A stretch of 33,005 nucleotides of DNA from an uncultured Bacteroidaceae bacterium (GCA_905235575.1 CAJOLZ010000005.1:1-33005); one strand, 5' to 3'. Positions 24,296-33,005 are shown, counted from the first letter of the stretch. Program-made: numbers and translations. The notes: generated by a model from the sequence alone, not told the origin.

Positions 24296-24328
24296 AAGGG
24301 GGCACACCTTATGCAGATGTGACCCCTT
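24296..24328 (-). terminator. intrinsic terminator of the 1241-aa protein gene
   Basis: AAGGGG (24296-24301) with CCCCTT (24323-24328) and CACA with TGTG inside. Read leftward the stem ends in TTTTTT. It is 40 bp past the stop codon. Confidence 0.82.
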
Positions 24329-24367
24329 CATTATATTATATGTTATCTATTGTCTTTTGTCAGTACA

Positions 24368-27300
24368 TCAAGGAATGAGTACCTTCTTACCGTTGACAAC
24401 ATAGATGCCGCTCTTGAGCGAACGCAGGTCGCTTGCCTTTCCTACGCGCTGGCCAGCCAGGTTATAAACATCGCCGCTGAGATCGATATTCGACGGCAGC
24501 TTAGCAATACCCGTGGGGTTCAGTTCACCACGAATGAGAATCAGCATGTCGAACTCGTCGTATACAGTCTCGGGGAGACCCTCAGGAGTGATATAAGCAG
24601 TGTACGGAGCAATATCACTCGTTGTGGTTCCATCGAACATCTGGAAGAAGTTCACTACTTCCTCGTCAACGGTTTCGTTCTTCAGGACACCCATACCAGC
24701 TTCGGCAGGCTTGCTCTGGAACAGACCGCAAAGACCAGGTGTCGTCTGAACTTCCGTGGTGAAGTCGGTACCCAGTGTGAGAACATAGGGAGGCTCCGAT
24801 GCAATCAGGATGAAGGGAGTACCTGCGGGAATGGGGTATTCACCAATTACATTCAGACCGGCATACAGGATGGGTTCCTCATCATCGGAATTGTAGATAT
24901 CCTGGAAGATACCTGTAACGGTGTAAGGAATTGCACCTTCGATGTTCTGGATGTCGTTGAAGCTCGTGATGGCATAAGCTCCGTCGGCCACTGCGTCGCC
25001 ATAGGAGAGTGCGGGACCTTCAACACCGGCAACCTCGCGAATGTGGATGCTCGACTTGGTACCAATGGTATGGTCGGGCCATGCCGTAACTTTGTAGTTG
25101 TTCCATGCGAAGTGGAGTGTGGGAGCTGCGCTCTTGCTGCCGTTGTTGTACTCGCCCGTCCACATGTCGGAACCGTAGAGGATTACACATCCGCCACCCA
25201 TAAAGTCAATGTCGAAGTAGCCGGGAGTGGTACCAAGTGCAGGCATAACAGACTGAACAAGCGAAGGAATATAAAGACCCGTGGCCTTGTTCTGGATGAT
25301 GTACTTGCCACCCTCAACCGGAATCAGACGGAAGTAGCTAACCTCGGGATTCTCGGCTATCAGGCTCTCGGGTGTAGACCACATCATGCCTTGGCCGGGA
25401 CGAAGTGTGGTGATGTCTTCGTAAGTAGTAGTGCTATTGCCGTTCAAAACAGCAGCCACGCGGTCGTAGAGAGCTGCTTCGCCCGTACCATTGTATTCTG
25501 CCTCGCTACGAGCCCACGAAGGATTGGCGTCATATTCTGCCTCGGAGGGGAATACGAACTGATACCACTTGTTGGGGTCAGGCATGATGCAGGTGGCCTG
25601 CAGGCGTGCATAAGCCTCTGCAATCTCGTTTTGAGCCTCGTCCAGTGCATTCTGTGTGAAAGAGCCCGATTCCATCAGGTTATTAGCCTTTGCAACGGCT
25701 TCTGACAGTGCTTCGGTAGTTTCGGAACCATCGTACAGACCTACCATGTTGTCACCGACCTTGAAGTTGGCGATAATGTTTTCTGCATCTGCAATGGCAT
25801 TCTTCAAAGCTGTCGGGTCAGCAAAGATACCGACGAATGCTTCGTAGGCAGCCTGCAGGTTGTTGACGGCAGCCTTGATTTCGTCAATCTGCTCGTAGGC
25901 AACGAGGTCAGCATACTTGTTAGCATCGGAGTAGGCCTTCAGAAAGTTGGAAACAATGGCCTGGTCCATGGTGGCAGCCTGGCAAGTGGGTTTCAGACGT
26001 GCGCCGACAAATACCTTCAGCTCGGAGAAGGTGAAGAAGCGACGTCCGTCGTTGGTACGGTCATTACCATAGTTGCAGAAACGAACATACTCATATTCCT
26101 CGCCCAGTTCGAACGGACCCATGATATAGGGAACCTCGGCGTTTGTCGATGGGGTGAAGAAGTTGTAACCATAGAATATAGGTACCCATGTCTTGCCGTC
26201 GTGGCTGGCATCTATGTCAATCTTTGTGGGGTTGTTGTAGCTGCCCTTACGCGGAGATACCTGGAAGGCAATGTTCGATGCAGGCTGCGCCAGTTTCACA
26301 GCGAGATTGTGCAAGGTTGTACGGGTTGCCCACTCCGTAGGTGTACCGTCTTCGTTGTACGAGGACCATTCAACAGGCCTATTCTTATCGTAGGTGGTGT
26401 GGAAATAAGTGTCGAGGTTATTGTCGATAAGGGCTCCATAACCACCTCCGTCACCGCCCCAGCTGTAGCCGTGTCTCTCTTCTGCAGGAGCATTGTTCAA
26501 CATGGCACCGTTACTCTCGATGTCAAAGACACTCGTAGGCGTAACATCTATTGCATCCTCGGGAAGTTCGTATTCGAAGGCAGACTTTGTAGCGGCGTTG
26601 ACTTCTGCGATCTTGGCGAGCAGCTCAGCCTGTACGGCTGCAACTTCCTTGTCAATCGCGTCTTGCTTGCGTGCCTCCTCAAGCTTGCGCTCCATCTCTT
26701 CCAGGTAGGGAGTGTAGACTTCCTCGCTTACCGGAACCAGACGCCATGAGCTCTGGGAATCCTTGCCTCCAGCATAGCCAGTGATGTCACCCTGTGTGCC
26801 GGCACCGTCGCTATGTCCCTTCGGGTGGACGTCGTTGCCGCTGTCCGTACCGATGCGGAGGTTGAATTCGGAATTACCCAAGGAGATAAACTGTGCGCCA
26901 AATTCTTCATCGACTGTCAGTTGGGCAACGCCGTTGTTAGCGCAAACCGTGAAGAATGTACCCTCGGAAAGGCTCTGGATGCGATACTTGCCATCTTCCG
27001 TCGGAGTGATGTGGAATATATATGTAGGATTGGTCTCATTACCTTCGAGGACGTTCCATCTGAGAATCTTACCGTCTGCATAGACAGCGCGGAAGTCGGT
27101 TGCCCACGGCGTATAGGTAGATACAATCTGATAGAAACCCTCCTCAAGCATCTGCATCTCGGCATCATACAGGTGCAGAAGGAGTGTATTCATACGGTCG
27201 CGGAGAGCAAGGAACTCTTCGTCTGACATTTCCCAGAACTCATCGGAGTTGGGATCGAAATTCATGACGCTGTTGAACTCGGCCACGATGTCGTCACCAT

Positions 27301-28093
27301 AGCCGCCGGGACCTCCGTACATGAAGTAGTAGGTGGATGTCACTTCGTCCACGGTTTTCGAGCCTATAGAGCCATATGGACTAATCTTATCTATCAGCAG
27401 CATCACCTGGTCAACAACTTCAATAGTCTCTTCCGTTGGAGGAACCAGGTCGAACCATCCGGGAGCATCGGTCCATTCGCCATAGAACGGAGCCTGCACA
27501 TTCTGTTCGGGGTCGGTCAGGACACCAGCGTTCAGATAGACGATGTTATTGCCGGCATTTACCGTGAAGATGTACCATTTGCCTTCCGTGTAAGCGTTGT
27601 CAGCAACCAGGTCCGAAACAGGACGGAAGCCCCAGGCAACAGCCTCTTCCTTATTGTCCGTGAACTTCAGGAACGAGCTCTTGTCATTGCGATAGGTACC
27701 CTCGGCGATATACAGGCCGCACGATACGTTCTTCAGGTAATAGGCATCGAACTCCACGCCGTTGGCACCCGTAATTTTCTTACCTGCCGATTCGATAGTG
27801 AATATACCCTCATCGGTCACATCATAAGGTTCTTTCTGCACGTTCAGCAGTTTTTCTTTTCCTGCCTCATAAGGGGCACGCAAGGAAAGCCAATGGCATA
27901 GGGTACCTGTCTCATTCCAATAGTTGCCGCCATTTCCGGCACTAAACTCGGAACGGATGAAGAACTTGTCACCCTCTTTTAATTCGGTCAGGCGTGATTC
28001 TTCCGGATAGCGATCGGGAATCAAGGCTGCCCAAGCCATGCCGGCACCGACGAAACTAAGCGCCAACAGCACGAATAGGTAAATTTTTCTCAT
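24368..28093 (-). CDS. large secreted protein with discoidin (F5/8 type C)-like domain and surface-type C-terminal tail
   Basis: 1241 aa. A signal peptide (1-22, ending AWA-AL) is followed by beta-rich repeats of the kind seen in RICIN/lectin-like modules (IFTIESAGKKI, YRIQSLSEGTFFTVC, KYIIQNKATGLYIPS occur at distinct places). Around 550-700 is a discoidin-like domain: YGALIDNNLDTYFHTTY, PTKIDIDASHDGKTW, EYEYVRFCNYGND. Helical segments rich in Ala follow (about 725-835, FIVAR-like). The end DVYNLAGQRVGKAS ... GIYVVNGKKVLIP resembles the tail of the SGNH hydrolase at 2389 and of many surface proteins in Bacteroidales. It probably binds glycans outside the cell. No catalytic domain is recognised. 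Confidence 0.78.
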   Translation of the reverse strand: MRKIYLFVLLALSFVGAGMAWAALIPDRYPEESRLTELKEGDKFFIRSEFSAGNGGNYWNETGTLCHWLSLRAPYEAGKEKLLNVQKEPYDVTDEGIFTIESAGKKITGANGVEFDAYYLKNVSCGLYIAEGTYRNDKSSFLKFTDNKEEAVAWGFRPVSDLVADNAYTEGKWYIFTVNAGNNIVYLNAGVLTDPEQNVQAPFYGEWTDAPGWFDLVPPTEETIEVVDQVMLLIDKISPYGSIGSKTVDEVTSTYYFMYGGPGGYGDDIVAEFNSVMNFDPNSDEFWEMSDEEFLALRDRMNTLLLHLYDAEMQMLEEGFYQIVSTYTPWATDFRAVYADGKILRWNVLEGNETNPTYIFHITPTEDGKYRIQSLSEGTFFTVCANNGVAQLTVDEEFGAQFISLGNSEFNLRIGTDSGNDVHPKGHSDGAGTQGDITGYAGGKDSQSSWRLVPVSEEVYTPYLEEMERKLEEARKQDAIDKEVAAVQAELLAKIAEVNAATKSAFEYELPEDAIDVTPTSVFDIESNGAMLNNAPAEERHGYSWGGDGGGYGALIDNNLDTYFHTTYDKNRPVEWSSYNEDGTPTEWATRTTLHNLAVKLAQPASNIAFQVSPRKGSYNNPTKIDIDASHDGKTWVPIFYGYNFFTPSTNAEVPYIMGPFELGEEYEYVRFCNYGNDRTNDGRRFFTFSELKVFVGARLKPTCQAATMDQAIVSNFLKAYSDANKYADLVAYEQIDEIKAAVNNLQAAYEAFVGIFADPTALKNAIADAENIIANFKVGDNMVGLYDGSETTEALSEAVAKANNLMESGSFTQNALDEAQNEIAEAYARLQATCIMPDPNKWYQFVFPSEAEYDANPSWARSEAEYNGTGEAALYDRVAAVLNGNSTTTYEDITTLRPGQGMMWSTPESLIAENPEVSYFRLIPVEGGKYIIQNKATGLYIPSLVQSVMPALGTTPGYFDIDFMGGGCVILYGSDMWTGEYNNGSKSAAPTLHFAWNNYKVTAWPDHTIGTKSSIHIREVAGVEGPALSYGDAVADGAYAITSFNDIQNIEGAIPYTVTGIFQDIYNSDDEEPILYAGLNVIGEYPIPAGTPFILIASEPPYVLTLGTDFTTEVQTTPGLCGLFQSKPAEAGMGVLKNETVDEEVVNFFQMFDGTTTSDIAPYTAYITPEGLPETVYDEFDMLILIRGELNPTGIAKLPSNIDLSGDVYNLAGQRVGKASDLRSLKSGIYVVNGKKVLIP

Positions 28094-28262
28094 AGTATTA
28101 AACTACGCAGCACTTTTGTTCTACCATTTAAGTAACGCCTGAGCAACATAAGATTCCTTGTCGGGACAAGCGGCAAATCCATGTTGCCAAAGGCTTCGTC
28201 ATATCTGAAATTCCACTCACTCAGTGCTGCTAAAAAGTGACTGAAATTCATCAACGACACGG

Positions 28263-28290
28263 CAAAAGTAACAAAAAGAGGGAAAATCAA
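28263..28290 (-). promoter_or_regulatory. probable promoter of the 1241-aa protein gene
   Basis: Read leftward: TTG (28290-28288), 17 nt, TACTTTTG (28270-28263). The -7 box is good, the -33 short. It implies a leader of about 160 nt (28094-28257) in which I see no known regulatory element. The 399-nt gap 28094-28492 also holds repeat R7 and its hairpin. Confidence 0.45.
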
Positions 28291-28350
28291 CTCCCTTTCC
28301 AGAGCCTATTTCGATGGATTTTTTATCGGACTGCAACAGGAGTTAAGCAC

Positions 28351-28388
28351 GAATCGGTCATTCTGGCACGAATCCTAATGGCCGATTC
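28351..28388. repeat. GAATCGGTCATT inverted repeat next to R7
   Basis: GAATCGGTCATT (28351-28362) and AATGGCCGATTC (28377-28388) are inverted repeats with one mismatch. The same motif precedes R5 (GACCGATTCGG near 20631) and flanks R8, so it appears to be an accessory module of the repeat family. Confidence 0.55.
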
Positions 28389-28392
28389 GGGG

Positions 28393-28480
28393 TAAAAACG
28401 CACCGTGGTGCGACGGCTGTCGCAGCGTGGTGCGACGGGCTGCGCAGCGTGGTGCGACAGCGTGAAAAGCGTGGTGTGTG
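28393..28480. repeat. intergenic palindromic repeat, copy R7
   Basis: TAAAAACGCACCGTGGTGCGAC, then GGCTGTCGCAG, two more GTGGTGCGAC units, and a tail GTGAAAAGCGTGGTGTGTGG. It closely resembles R8 (same order of modules, scattered differences). It lies just past the stop codon of the DUF5715 gene, between it and the 1241-aa protein gene. Confidence 0.75.
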
Positions 28481-28492
28481 GAAAGGGAGGTA

Positions 28493-29251
28493 TCAGCGCA
28501 CGGTAATGTGGAAACATCCCTGCTTTATTTCGTGCTTCACATAGCACCGTTCCTGCTGACGGAGGTCGCGCAAGACTTCGCTCAGCACCCACTTCAGCGT
28601 GTCGTTCTGCACAGCGCGCCGTTGTGGTTCTCCGGGAGGCGAGACGGTGACATATCGGTTGTACGAAAGGTCGAAGGTGGTGGCGAACCGATGGCAGCTC
28701 TGCTCGTTGGCGTTGCCATTCTGCCGCAGAAGACGCGCCACGTCATCCTCAGTGCGCAGAACGCTGGTGACGATAATCTTGTGGAGGGGAACACCCTTCA
28801 CGTAGAGACTGTCGAGAAAGTTACGTCCGATGTCTTGCAGCAGATTGCTCGCGCGCGGTACTAAATAAGGTATACTGCTGCGCATGGCCGGGTCTATGGT
28901 ATAGAAAGGATTGGAGCCCACATAGACCAGTTCGCTCTTGCGGTGCTCGGCTTGCACACGACTCAGCACGGGCTTCACGCCCCACTTCAGCGCAGCACGT
29001 ATCTGCACATCCTGCGGGTCGGGAAAGGCGCGGTCGTACGAAGGGACACTGCGTATGGGATGGGGACGGGAGACTGAAAGACTTGCCCTGGGAGGCGCGG
29101 CAGGAGACGGAGTCTGAACCGTGTCGGCTGCGGCGGGCTCCGGCTGAACGTCGGAAGTGCCTGCGAGCGACGTGGTGTAGCGCAGGATGGTGAGCACTCC
29201 AAGTACGCTGGCGCAGAAGCCCAGATAGATATTTTTCTTCAGTCTTCTCAT
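28493..29251 (-). CDS. DUF5715-family exported protein, M15 peptidase-like
   Basis: 252 aa. One membrane or signal segment (about 8-30) is followed by a Pro/Ala/Ser linker to residue 60, then the folded part. The C-terminal half has the layout of the D,D-carboxypeptidase (M15/VanY) site: SVLRT (Ser163, Arg166), SCHRFATTFDL (Ser185, His187, Asp194), and KHEIKQGCFHITV (His240, Glu241, His248). If correct, His187, Asp194 and His248 would bind zinc. Members are annotated only as DUF5715; a role in peptidoglycan trimming is inferred from this arrangement. The gene is divergent from phoH. Confidence 0.72.
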   Translation of the reverse strand: MRRLKKNIYLGFCASVLGVLTILRYTTSLAGTSDVQPEPAAADTVQTPSPAAPPRASLSVSRPHPIRSVPSYDRAFPDPQDVQIRAALKWGVKPVLSRVQAEHRKSELVYVGSNPFYTIDPAMRSSIPYLVPRASNLLQDIGRNFLDSLYVKGVPLHKIIVTSVLRTEDDVARLLRQNGNANEQSCHRFATTFDLSYNRYVTVSPPGEPQRRAVQNDTLKWVLSEVLRDLRQQERCYVKHEIKQGCFHITVR

Positions 29252-29302
29252 AAATCGAGAACAAAGTTAAGCAAAAAAGTGGCATATTCAAAATAGATTG
29301 AG

Positions 29303-29310
29303 TAAATTTG
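29303..29310 (+). promoter_or_regulatory. -7 box (TAAATTTG) of the phoH operon
   Basis: TAAATTTG fits TAnnTTTG and lies 29 nt before ATG 29340. A -33 TTTG is not clear. It argues against the upstream TTG start at 29298, which would precede the promoter's start point. Confidence 0.5.
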
Positions 29311-29339
29311 CGGAAAAATTAACGCCGGTCGAAAAAGGA

Positions 29340-30296
29340 ATGATAGAGAAACACATCGTCATCGACGATATAGACCCCGTGGTGCTCTACGGAGTGGGCA
29401 ACACAAACCTGCAGATGCTGAAAAGCCTCTACCCCAAATTGCGCATCGCCGCACGCGGGAACGTGATTCACGTGATGGGCGACGAGTTGCAGATGTGCGC
29501 CTTCGAAGAAAACATACTGAAACTGGAGCGCCACTGTCTGGAGTTCAACAGCCTGAGCGAGGAAGACCTGCTGCTCATACTGAAAGGAGAGGAAGCCCGC
29601 GGACGCAAGGCGGAAGGCACCATCGTGTACAGCGTGACGGGAAAGCCCATCACGGCCCGCAGCGAGAACCAGCAACGGATGGTGAAAGCCTTTGCCGAGA
29701 ACGACATGGTGTTCGCCGTGGGACCTGCCGGCACCGGAAAGACCTACACAGGCATAGCACTGGCTGTGCGCGCCCTGAAAAACCGCGAGATACGCAAGAT
29801 CATCCTGTCGCGCCCCGCTGTGGAAGCCGGCGAGAAACTGGGATTCCTGCCCGGTGACATGAAGGAGAAGATTGACCCCTACCTGCAACCGCTCTACGAC
29901 GCACTGGAGGACATGATTCCGAGCCAGAAGCTGCGCGAAATGATGGAACAAGACATCATTCAGATAGCACCGCTGGCCTTCATGAGAGGACGCACCCTGA
30001 ACGACGCCGTGGTCATACTCGACGAAGCCCAGAACACAACGAGCGCACAGATAAAGATGTTCCTTACCCGCATGGGAATGAACTCGAAAATGATCGTCAC
30101 CGGCGACATGACGCAAATCGACCTACCCCATAACATCCGCTCGGGACTGACAGAAGCACTCGACATCCTGCACGACATTCCCGGCATAGCCGTCATAAAG
30201 ATGGACAAGCGGGACATCGTGCGCCACCAACTGGTGACACGCATTGTGGAAGCATACGAAAAACATAAAGAAAATGAACGCACTGACAAGAACTGA
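29340..30296 (+). CDS. phoH: PhoH-family ATPase
   Basis: 318 aa from ATG 29340, which has AAAAAGGA just upstream; [21 protein letters not shown] is the normal family start. The PhoH ATPase core follows a KH-like N-terminal region: Walker A GPAGTGKT at 128-135, Walker B VVILDEAQ at 224-231, and the sensor VTGDMTQID near 272. PhoH-like proteins are cytoplasmic ATPases linked to RNA metabolism and phosphate stress; the exact substrate is unsettled. The end overlaps the purC start by 23 nt, so the two are translated from one transcript. Confidence 0.93.
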   Translation: MIEKHIVIDDIDPVVLYGVGNTNLQMLKSLYPKLRIAARGNVIHVMGDELQMCAFEENILKLERHCLEFNSLSEEDLLLILKGEEARGRKAEGTIVYSVTGKPITARSENQQRMVKAFAENDMVFAVGPAGTGKTYTGIALAVRALKNREIRKIILSRPAVEAGEKLGFLPGDMKEKIDPYLQPLYDALEDMIPSQKLREMMEQDIIQIAPLAFMRGRTLNDAVVILDEAQNTTSAQIKMFLTRMGMNSKMIVTGDMTQIDLPHNIRSGLTEALDILHDIPGIAVIKMDKRDIVRHQLVTRIVEAYEKHKENERTDKN

Positions 30297-31221
30297 CCTC
30301 AACCTGCCCGGACAGGTGAGTGTGTATCACGGCAAAGTCCGTGACGTGTATAACATCAACGACGACCTGATGGTGATGGTAGCCACCGACCGCATCTCGG
30401 CCTTCGACGTCATCCTGCCCAAGGGCATTCCCTACAAGGGACAGGTGCTCAACCAGATTGCTGCCAACTTCCTGGATGCTACGGCCGACATCGTCCCCAA
30501 CTGGAAACTGGCCACACCCGACCCCATGGTGACCGTAGGACTGAAAGCCGAAGGTTTCCGCGTAGAAATGATTATCCGCGGATATCTCACCGGTTCGGCA
30601 TGGCGCGAATACAAGAACGGCTGCCGCGAACTCTGCGGAGTGAAGCTGCCCGAGGGAATGCGCGAGAACCAACGCTTCCCGTCTCCCATCATCACTCCCA
30701 CCACCAAAGCCGAGGAGGGACACGACGAGAACATCTCACGCGAAGAAATCATCGCACAGGGAATCGTCTCGAAAGAGGACTACGAAGTGATGGAACAATA
30801 CACCCGGGCACTCTTCCAGCGCGGCACGGAAATAGCAGCACAGAAGGGGCTCATACTGGTGGACACGAAATATGAATTCGGTAAGCGCGACGGAAAGGTA
30901 ATCCTCATCGACGAAATTCACACGCCCGACAGCAGCCGATACTTCTATGCCGACGGATACGAGGAGAAGTTCGAGGCCGGAGAACCGCAGCGTCAGCTCT
31001 CGAAGGAGTTCGTACGCCAGTGGCTCATAGAGCACAACTTCATGAACCAACCCGGGCAGACCATGCCTGAGATCACCGACGAATATGCCCAGAGCGTAAG
31101 CGAGCGCTACATCGAACTCTACGAACACATCGTGGGAGAGAAGTTCGAACCAGCTGCGACCGAGGGTGATATTCAGGAACGGATAGAGCGAAACGTGACA
31201 CAGTGGCTGCAGAACCGCTAA
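30274..31221 (+). CDS. purC: phosphoribosylaminoimidazole-succinocarboxamide synthase
   Basis: 315 aa from ATG 30274. Catalyses the ATP-dependent joining of aspartate to CAIR in purine synthesis. SAICAR synthetase motifs are present: [39 protein letters not shown], and [15 protein letters not shown] followed by [12 protein letters not shown], the latter two being the family signatures. The longer frame from 30244 would extend a further 10 residues into phoH and is less likely. The start overlaps phoH by 23 nt and the end overlaps the next gene by 19 nt. Confidence 0.96.
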   Translation: MNALTRTDLNLPGQVSVYHGKVRDVYNINDDLMVMVATDRISAFDVILPKGIPYKGQVLNQIAANFLDATADIVPNWKLATPDPMVTVGLKAEGFRVEMIIRGYLTGSAWREYKNGCRELCGVKLPEGMRENQRFPSPIITPTTKAEEGHDENISREEIIAQGIVSKEDYEVMEQYTRALFQRGTEIAAQKGLILVDTKYEFGKRDGKVILIDEIHTPDSSRYFYADGYEEKFEAGEPQRQLSKEFVRQWLIEHNFMNQPGQTMPEITDEYAQSVSERYIELYEHIVGEKFEPAATEGDIQERIERNVTQWLQNR

Positions 31222-31949
31222 ATGTCGAACACATAAAGCCCTACGCCGAGGAAGGCGAGAAACGGCCGCAGGTGGAACAGATGTTTGACAACATCGCTCC
31301 CACCTACGACCGCCTGAACCACACGCTTTCCTTCGGTATCGACCGCTGCTGGCGACGCAAGGCCGTACGTCGGCTGGCTCAGCACCATCCACAACGCATC
31401 CTCGACATCGCCACTGGGACGGGCGACTTTGCCCTGCTCTGTGCACATGAGATAAAACCGCAGGCAATCGTCGGCGCCGACATTTCCGAAGGGATGATGC
31501 AGCAGGGACGCGAGAAGACAGCACGAGCCGGACTCTCCGACGTCATACGTTTTCAGGCAGAGGACTGCACGAGACTTTCTTTCCCCGATGCGAACTTCGA
31601 TGCCGTCACCTGCGCCTTCGGGGTGCGCAACTTTCAGGAACTGGAGACAGCTCTCAGCGAGATGCGCCGCGTGCTGCGCCCCGGCGGTCACGCACTCATC
31701 CTCGAACTTTCGGCACCGCCCCGCTTCCCCATGAAGCAGCTTTTCTGGCTCTACTCCCACATGCTGATGCCCACTCTGGGAGCACTTCTGAGCCACGACC
31801 GACGCGCTTACAGCTACCTGACACACAGCATCGAAGCCTTTCCGCAGGCCGAGAAGATGGAACTTATTCTGCGTCAGGCTGGTTTCTCACAAGTGGAATG
31901 GAAACGGCTCACCTTCGGCATCTGCACACTTTTCATAGCATCTGCTTAA
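31203..31949 (+). CDS. ubiE: demethylmenaquinone/ubiquinone C-methyltransferase
   Basis: 248 aa starting at GTG 31203, inside the end of purC; no in-frame ATG exists before the conserved part. UbiE/MenG methylates demethylmenaquinone with SAM, the last step of menaquinone synthesis, at the cytoplasmic membrane. The signatures are [35 protein letters not shown] (SAM loop), [25 protein letters not shown] and the end [11 protein letters not shown]. In this Bacteroidales setting menaquinone is the expected quinone, also the likely donor to the NapC-type cytochrome at 10023. A GTG start is less common in the window. Confidence 0.92.
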   Translation: MAAEPLNVEHIKPYAEEGEKRPQVEQMFDNIAPTYDRLNHTLSFGIDRCWRRKAVRRLAQHHPQRILDIATGTGDFALLCAHEIKPQAIVGADISEGMMQQGREKTARAGLSDVIRFQAEDCTRLSFPDANFDAVTCAFGVRNFQELETALSEMRRVLRPGGHALILELSAPPRFPMKQLFWLYSHMLMPTLGALLSHDRRAYSYLTHSIEAFPQAEKMELILRQAGFSQVEWKRLTFGICTLFIASA

Positions 31950-31970
31950 CGTCTTAACTTCAAATTTATT

Positions 31971-32717
31971 ATGGACTTCGGAATCATTGGCTATCCCCTC
32001 GGACACAGCTACAGCCGCGCCTTCTTCACCGAGAAATTCCAACGCGAAGGCATCGACGCCCAATATCATAATTTCCCCATCGAGCACGTCGACGAACTGC
32101 CGCGAGTGCTCAGCGAATTTCCCAATTTGCGCGGCCTGAACGTCACCTTGCCACACAAGCAGGCTGTCATCCCCTACCTCGACGAGTTGAGCCCCGAAGC
32201 CAGCCGGATAGGTGCCGTCAATGTGATTCGCATCGACCGGAGCGAGGGGAAGCCTCATCTGAAAGGTTTCAACAGCGACATCATCGGTTTTGTCGAGAGC
32301 CTGCGACCGCTGCTGAAACCGACCCACCGCAAAGCCCTCGTTCTGGGCACCGGCGGAGCAAGCCGAGCCATCTGCGTCGGACTGGAAGGGCTGGGGCTTG
32401 AATGGCGATACGTGAGCCGTACGAAACGAGAGGGAGCATTCACATACAACGAGCTCACACCCAGTATCTTGCAAGAATATCCCGTAGTGGTCAACTGCTC
32501 ACCTGTGGGCATGTTTCCGCACGTCGACGAGTGCCCTGCCATCCCCTACGAAGCCCTTTCGGAAGCCAACCTGCTCTTCGACCTCGTCTACAATCCCGAG
32601 GAAACACTCTTCATGCGTCGCGGAGCACAATACGGTGCCTGTGTGAAAAACGGACTCGAGATGCTTCGACTGCAAGCCATAGCCAGTTGGGAATTTTGGA
32701 CTGCGCCTAATCCTTAA
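31971..32717 (+). CDS. aroE: shikimate dehydrogenase
   Basis: 248 aa. Reduces 3-dehydroshikimate with NADPH in aromatic amino acid synthesis. The family features are FGIIGYPLGHSYSR (shikimate-binding Ser pair), LNVTLPHKQ with the catalytic Lys, FNSDIIGF (the usual NTD is NSD here), VLGTGGASRAI (NADP loop) and NCSPVGMFP. It is slightly shorter than the E. coli enzyme, as is normal in Bacteroidetes. It starts 21 bp after the methyltransferase stop and ends the phoH-purC-ubiE-aroE run. Confidence 0.95.
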   Translation: MDFGIIGYPLGHSYSRAFFTEKFQREGIDAQYHNFPIEHVDELPRVLSEFPNLRGLNVTLPHKQAVIPYLDELSPEASRIGAVNVIRIDRSEGKPHLKGFNSDIIGFVESLRPLLKPTHRKALVLGTGGASRAICVGLEGLGLEWRYVSRTKREGAFTYNELTPSILQEYPVVVNCSPVGMFPHVDECPAIPYEALSEANLLFDLVYNPEETLFMRRGAQYGACVKNGLEMLRLQAIASWEFWTAPNP

Positions 32718-32763
32718 TCCCTAATCAATCATTAGACTTAAACCCGAATCGGTCAGTAGGATT

Positions 32764-32852
32764 AAAAAACGCACCACGCTGCGACGGCTGTCGCAGCGTG
32801 GTGCGTCGGGCTGCGCAACGTGGTGCGACAACGGGAAAAACGTGGTGCGTGA
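32764..32852. repeat. intergenic palindromic repeat, copy R8
   Basis: AAAAAACGCACCACGCTGCGAC, GGCTGTCGCAG, GTGGTGCGTCG, GGCTGCGCAACGTGGTGCGAC and a tail GGGAAAAACGTGGTGCGTG. The module order equals that of R7. It is preceded by AACCCGAATCGGTCAGTAGG (32743-32762) and followed by a 17-bp hairpin at 32889. Confidence 0.75.
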
Positions 32853-32888
32853 TATTTGGATGTGAAAAGAGCGAAACTAAAGCTAAGC

Positions 32889-32929
32889 CCTAATGACTGA
32901 TTCGGCTTAAACCCGAATCAGTCATTAGG
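32889..32929. repeat. 17-bp perfect hairpin with the GAATCAGTCATTAGG motif
   Basis: CCTAATGACTGATTCGG (32889-32905) and its exact reverse complement (32913-32929) flank a 7-nt loop. The arm resembles the motif before R8 (32743-32762) and that near R7 (28351-28388). No gene is recognised in the rest of the window's end (32930-33005). Confidence 0.65.
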
Positions 32930-33005
32930 CCGACAAAGGTGCTTTTCCTCTTGTATGAGAAGTCTTTTTATGCCATAATAACAACTCTTGCGGCTTCTTG
33001 CCGCT

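Noticed and set aside
24350..25705. Open frame of 451 codons opposite the 1241-aa protein gene
   Set aside because: Antisense shadow; no signal peptide, motif or ribosome-binding site, and the minus-strand gene has clear domains.
32930..33005. Possible partial gene at the right edge on either strand
   Set aside because: Short open stretches exist on both strands, but there is no convincing start, ribosome-binding site or recognisable protein pattern.

Overview
The window looks like a chromosomal segment of a Bacteroidales bacterium, most likely a Prevotella relative. The evidence is the gene content, Bacteroidetes-type promoters (TTTG, 19-21 nt, TAnnTTTG) at several loci, generally weak Shine-Dalgarno sequences, secreted proteins ending in a GIYxxNGKKVxI-type tail, and close family resemblance throughout. 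I see no tRNA, rRNA, CRISPR array, integrase or transposase.

Layout. 1-2388: start of an exported protein (minus strand), then a BlaI-type repressor and an M56/BlaR1-type membrane protease whose TonB-like tail is cut off by an apparent 1-nt deletion; a 38-bp palindrome precedes the repressor. 2389-9081: secreted SGNH hydrolase, GH43 glycosidase, a large zinc metalloprotease, a hotdog thioesterase and a DUF4923-type lipoprotein. 9229-13940: superoxide dismutase, then a probable operon of a tetraheme cytochrome fused to a SUMF1-like domain, an exported Gfo/Idh/MocA oxidoreductase and an exported TIM-barrel isomerase/epimerase. 14231-20460: dnaK (with an odd C-terminus), yccF, an exported flavodoxin-like protein, and carboxynorspermidine synthase plus recA as a probable operon. 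20647-23465: a candidate 6S-type RNA followed by an EcoRI-type adenine methyltransferase and a DUF262-HNH nuclease-like protein, the whole flanked by two near-identical repeats. 23563-29251: a Spy-like Gly-rich protein, a 1241-aa discoidin-containing surface protein and a DUF5715 protein, all minus strand. 29340-32717: phoH, purC, menaquinone methyltransferase and aroE, tightly packed.

Two things stand out beyond the genes. First, eight GC-rich, internally palindromic intergenic repeats of about 60-100 bp recur through the window, one per roughly 4 kb and never inside a gene. Second, the methyltransferase/DUF262-HNH pair is the best candidate for an under-described defence (restriction-like) unit: it has its own structured leader, a 12-bp hairpin abutting the methyltransferase start codon, and 68 bp of perfect direct repeat on either side.

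Two genes (M56 protease, dnaK) carry C-terminal changes that a 1-nt and a 2-nt deletion would explain exactly; both could be real or assembly errors.
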